In this document: in pieces, positions 60,245-64,000 of the stretch
How positions within the stretch are numbered: the first letter of the stretch is position 1
Layout of the letters: every line of letters starts with the position of its first letter
Assembly: GCA_963691655.1 (NCBI GenBank)
Contig: OY829326.1
Coordinates: 109,093,388-109,157,387, forward strand
Origin: Toxonevra muliebris
Lineage: Eukaryota; Arthropoda; Insecta; Diptera; Pallopteridae
Direction of reading: 5' to 3'
DNA length: 64,000 nucleotides
Notes under the pieces: model-generated
The model's input: the letters and a program-made list of their open reading frames with translations, nothing else
Told to the model about the DNA's origin: nothing
Database searches by the model: none
Program-made: the position numbers and the translations under genes

Positions 60245-61325
60245 GGAAACAACTGGAGAAACTATAGTTTAGGACACAAAATTAGAAGAGCAAAGAACAA
60301 AAACTCGTGAACGATTTTTAAAATGGCGTTTTTCAAAGAAAAAAAAAATGCCTCAAATGTAGCGGAACAAGTTAATACTCCAACATTTAGTATGGCGTAA
60401 TCTTCTGCAAAAACTTTAGATATAGTAAAATCACGAATTTGTAATATTTTATGCCAGTCTCCTTTAACAAAGAGAGTAATTTTTAAAAAGCTTTTGCAAG
60501 AAGTTTCTGCTCCAGGCTTCCAGGAAATCAAGTGTCACTGAAGAAGTTATGAAGAAAGTATGACAATTTTATCAAAGAGATGATATAAGTTAAGTAGACT
60601 GGTTCTGGGACTAAAGGATGTGAAAATTATTAACAAAGGTTAAAAATACAAGTAAGACATCTTTTTACCGCTGTCCAATGCGAGACACCTACACTAAACT
60701 GTTGTGACTGCAATTGCGGTCGATGTAAGAATAATTTAAAAATCAAAATATAAAACGCCGAACTTTCTTTTATACTCACACTCTGATCGCAAAACTGATC
60801 ACACAAAGGGATATTTTTGGGATACAAAAAATAGCCAAGAATAGCTTCAAATCAAAAGGTAGCAACGTAGGTAAGTTTCTACTCATTCAGATGAACAGAA
60901 GTGGAAATAAATTTTTGAAATTCAATAGTATCTTCAATAGGGTCTTGAAAGTTCCGAAATTTTTATCATAAATTAAGACTTTTTAAAATTTTTCAAAAAT
61001 TTTAAAGTATCCCGTCTTGTGATCTGTTTTGTGGCCACAGTATATCAAAAGAAGCCAAGACCATGTATACGAATAAGATAAGGAAGCTGTTACTAAAAAT
61101 TGTAATTATAAGGCTTTCTTTTTGCAAATCGATTTCTCAGAAAACCACATGCAAGTGCTGCTTAAGACGGGGTACAAAGATTCCATTGGATGCAGACGTA
61201 AGTAATTTTATGTACTATTTCTCTCGGGCATTCTGGAAAAAAAACTACCCAATAATAATTGAGTCTAACAATTTGAGCAACAATAAAAATGTCATAGTTC
61301 CCTACATGGGCAGGGTGTTATAAGA
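60245..61325 (+). pseudogene. Relic of an unnamed transposon-type ORF (QIDFSEN family)
   Basis: Scattered plus-strand blocks in consistent order: AKTLDIVKSRICNILCQSPL (60410-60470), EEVMKKV, QFYQRDDIS and LGLKDVKIINKG (about 60540-60640), QIDFSENHMQV (near 61125), and SNNLSNNKNVIVPYMGRVL (to 61322). The combination recalls an insect/cnidarian repeat family with FYxRDDIS..APGxKD, QIDFSEN and SDxLSHDK motifs that behaves like a DDE-type element. Many stops and shifts; no terminal repeats found. The family link is from memory and uncertain. Confidence 0.35.
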
Positions 61326-61629
61326 AATACTAGAAAATTTAAGAGAAGTACATACGGTCTATTTTTGCAATTTTTAAACCAATTTATAGCTGCCCTTTTT
61401 AGATGTAATCGATAAAAGATGCCCTAAGAAATTAATCTGCAACTATTTGATGGGCTTTTAAAAATATTTGATAAGAAATAATTATGATTTTATTTCTTTT
61501 GAAATTCGTTAAGATATTGTTTTTAATGCACATCAATTAGCAAATGTAGGAAACAATATTTAGTAATGGTAATTGAAATAATGCAGCAAGTTATTGACAA
61601 AAGGGTAAAAAAATATCTATTTACAGGAC

Positions 61630-62085
61630 ATTTTTGATTTGCCGCCTACTATTAAGGGTATTACTAAATCTCATCTACACCTATCGAACTTGGCTCTAGC
61701 ACAAGACGATACGTGCCGAATATGTAACGAGGAGGAAGAAACAGCAGAACATATTTTATGTCAATGTGAAGGTCTAATGAGGACCCGACTTCGTTACTTG
61801 GGAAACTCTATCCTACAACCGCAAGACATTGCGGATTGTTCTCCTAAAGAGATATTAAATTTCCTTAAAGAAAATAAACATGCAGAAAGACTGGTCAAGT
61901 CTTAAAGACTTGACTAACATCCAAATCAGACACCTACTTAACTTCCTGAAAGGTACTCAATGGTTCAAATGGCCTGAATTAGAGGGATAGGGACTTCGCT
62001 CCTTTTGTATGGTATCGCAATGGGCCTTGTCTGGCTTAAGTGTGCTGGCGCTCGCTGGCAGCCATTTTAACCTAACCTAAATAAA
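61630..62085 (+). pseudogene. LINE family A relic with complete 3' tail
   Basis: A LTGHF-like start near 61625 leads into an 88-codon open frame. It carries HLHLSNLALAQDDTCRIC, NEEEETAEHILCQC and SPKEILNFLKEN, the C-terminal Cys-His domain of an RNase H-type LINE. After the stop a shifted frame reads HLLNFLKGTQWFKWPELEG. The tail follows: TATGGTATCGCAATGGGCC, CTTAAGTGTG, CAGCCATTTTAACCTAACCT. It is the donor-type tail for SINE A. A similar partial tail follows at about 62115-62160. Confidence 0.8.
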
Positions 62086-62089
62086 CTAA

Positions 62090-62928
62090 TAGGAGAACTA
62101 TAAACACAAGAAATCTTTGAGGTACATCACAATAGGCCCTAGATGGCCGTAGTGATCTAGGAAATTATTGCCCACCTCCGTACTAATCTAAATCTTAATC
62201 TAAATATCATCTCTTGTATAGAAAATATGGTAATAGCACGATTGGTTAAATATATCGACTAACACACTATCCACAGCTATTCAAAAGATGAAAATTACGG
62301 GTCGTTTTAATGCCAATTTTATATAACGTACGTTACTTTTTTTAAAATTATTTTTAAACGTCTATAATTTTTATTTATATTTTTATTTTTTAAATTGTTT
62401 AATCTCTTTAATCTGCACGGAGTTCCTATGCCATTCTTTCTTCTTTCTTTTTTTCTAAATATGCATTCTTATTAAGAAAATAATGCAGTTATATTTTTAA
62501 AGTTTGTATTGTAACCTATAAGATAACTGAAAACACAGTTTTATTCAAACTTGTACTGAAATGTAACATCCCAGTTCAACTTTGGATGATCGTAAGAGTA
62601 ATCATTGAGCGCTCCAAAGCGAGCAATCGATTACTCCCTATTGCTCCAGAGCTCTTGCATTTTGTACTCCTTTTTAAAATTGTCCTAAAATAATAAGCCA
62701 TTATGTATAAAATTTGGGTCACTTCTCTCGTAATGACTTATTAGAAGCATTTTAGAATGTTTTCCTAAATTTTTTTTTTGCTTTTTTAGAATTGAACTTT
62801 CGAGGAATCATTCCAACTAAATTGAAATTTAATTCCAGGAAAGTAATTGATTACACTTAAATAATAAATTCCTTTCTTTTCAATTGCATTTTCGATTCCT
62901 CTAAGGAATTGATATATTTTTCATTAGA
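62090..62928. other. Intergenic DNA, nothing firm
   Basis: A GGTACATCACAATAGGCCC word at 62121 is another family A tail remnant. No gene is seen. Confidence 0.4.
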
Positions 62929-63165
62929 AAATACAACTCCCTGTAATGGAATCGAAAATTTTTTCAATTCCATTACCTAGGAATTTAAAAATTTTAATTA
63001 CCGATTACAATTTCATTACCTAGGAATTTAAAAATTTTAATTACCGATTACAATTCCTTGTAATGGAATTGAAAATTTTATCAATTCCATTACTAAGGAA
63101 TTGAAAACATTAAAGTACCAATTACAATTCCTTGTAATTGGAATGGAGATGGAATTTAATTCCTA
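62929..63165. repeat. Compound direct and inverted repeat (MITE-like)
   Basis: The unit CATTACCTAGGAATTTAAAA followed by ATTTTAATTACCGATTACAA occurs twice in tandem (about 62972 and 63015). The words TGTAATGGAAT and ATTCCATTAC alternate through the block, so much of it can fold on itself. No ORF. Confidence 0.75.
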
Positions 63166-64000
63166 AAGAATCATTACTACTCAACTCTGAGCATTAGCAG
63201 CAAAATTAGAAACTGTAAATAAAATATTAATCCGTGTGATTATAAGTAATTTCAACTTTTCGAGGTGGGTTAAAATATATCAAACTATGCATAAAAAATA
63301 TGCAAAAAGTGGGGCAAAAGAGTTAACTGGGCAAGAGAGAGTAAGATATAAAAATTTTAACTACTCAATCAGGCTGTCTTTGTTATCTTTTTATTTCTAA
63401 AAATAGACCATATAAAGTTATGAAATTGTGTTATACCATGTTCCCATTGAGCCGAAATTGCATGGTTTCGCAAATGGTTTCGAACGAAACTTCAATCGTT
63501 CACATTGTGAAGCTGGTTTCGATTATGGTTTCGTTTGACAGTTCATTGTTTATTTCTTGTTGTAAATTGCCGGCGGCTAATATTTTTGCTAATATTGAAT
63601 AAATTTGAATACGAAAAGTATCAAAATGATAATCAAAATATTTAGCAACAAAATAAAAGTGTAGAGGAGAAAGCACCAATTCTTTTGTATCTTGTTTCAC
63701 TTCAATGAAATCATTAATCGTTTGAGGAGTACTCACTGTTTGTGCAACTGGGATGAGTTACCGTGCACACACAGTAACAAAAATCGCGTTTTTAAATAAC
63801 TACATTTTTTTTAATAAAAACTTTAAAAAAAAAACAAAAAAAAAATACGTACTTGTTTATTTCTTCATACATATCAAACTATGTACTAATTTCAAAAATC
63901 GTCAGTCATGATTTTTTTTTTTACAAAAATTTAGTTAACTAACCTAATATCTTATGTTGGGAATGGTATAAATCAAACGATAATAAAGTCCTTTTTTTAA
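63166..64000. other. Right-end spacer
   Basis: AT-rich. A minus-strand ORF at 63500-63736 has ordinary-looking composition but no recognised motif and no ATG at its start. A-runs near 63825-63845. Confidence 0.35.

Noticed and set aside
63500..63736. 78-codon minus-strand ORF with protein-like composition
   Set aside because: It starts at GTG within a GTGAGT donor-like word, has no known motif and no partner exon.

Overview
The window looks like nuclear DNA from a higher fly (Diptera, probably a cyclorrhaphan). It is AT-rich, has long introns and simple-sequence runs, and is crowded with decayed transposons of fly type. The only host gene I can support is frequenin (Frq/NCS-1), a neuronal EF-hand calcium sensor, on the + strand. 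Six coding exons (6415-6439, 6515-6563, 7602-7691, 14130-14208, 19379-19467, 19588-19755) join in phase with consensus splice sites. They encode residues of about 22/23 to 187, including the stop. The N-terminal exon (start codon and myristoylation signal) was not found and probably lies to the left of the window.

Left flank and frequenin, 1-21.1 kb: a 3' piece of an R1-like LINE (1-1690) is followed by AT-rich DNA and a 1.3-kb array of a 12-bp minisatellite (about 4130-5400) upstream of the first visible exon. The 6.4-kb intron 7692-14129 holds a LINE relic, a tRNA-derived SINE, an 851-bp solo LTR with a 4-bp target duplication, and an RNase H LINE fragment. The 5.2-kb intron 14209-19378 holds two mariner relics, a palindromic MITE and a long foldback element. 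An A/T-rich presumptive 3' UTR follows the stop codon.

Right part, 21.1-64 kb: I see no convincing host exon. It is a transposon graveyard: a second SINE type, two related mariners (22.3 and 49.3 kb), a copia-like gag start beside a tRNA-iMet-type primer site, several LINE 3' ends with RNase H and/or Cys-His motifs, a Tc1-like element with IR/DR ends, two MITEs with PIF/Harbinger-like 3-bp duplications, several hairpin elements, and a relic of a transposon family I cannot name (60.2-61.4 kb).

The most informative pattern is two apparent LINE-SINE partnerships. SINE family A (9.3, 30.7, 42.6 kb) ends in the same 3' tail as LINE relics at 27.1 and 61.6 kb. SINE family B (21.6 kb) ends like the LINE relic at 59.4 kb. 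Each SINE has a tRNA-like head. The best copies of A and B carry perfect 10-bp and 9-bp target duplications. All element assignments come from reading motifs and translations by eye; no database search was possible.
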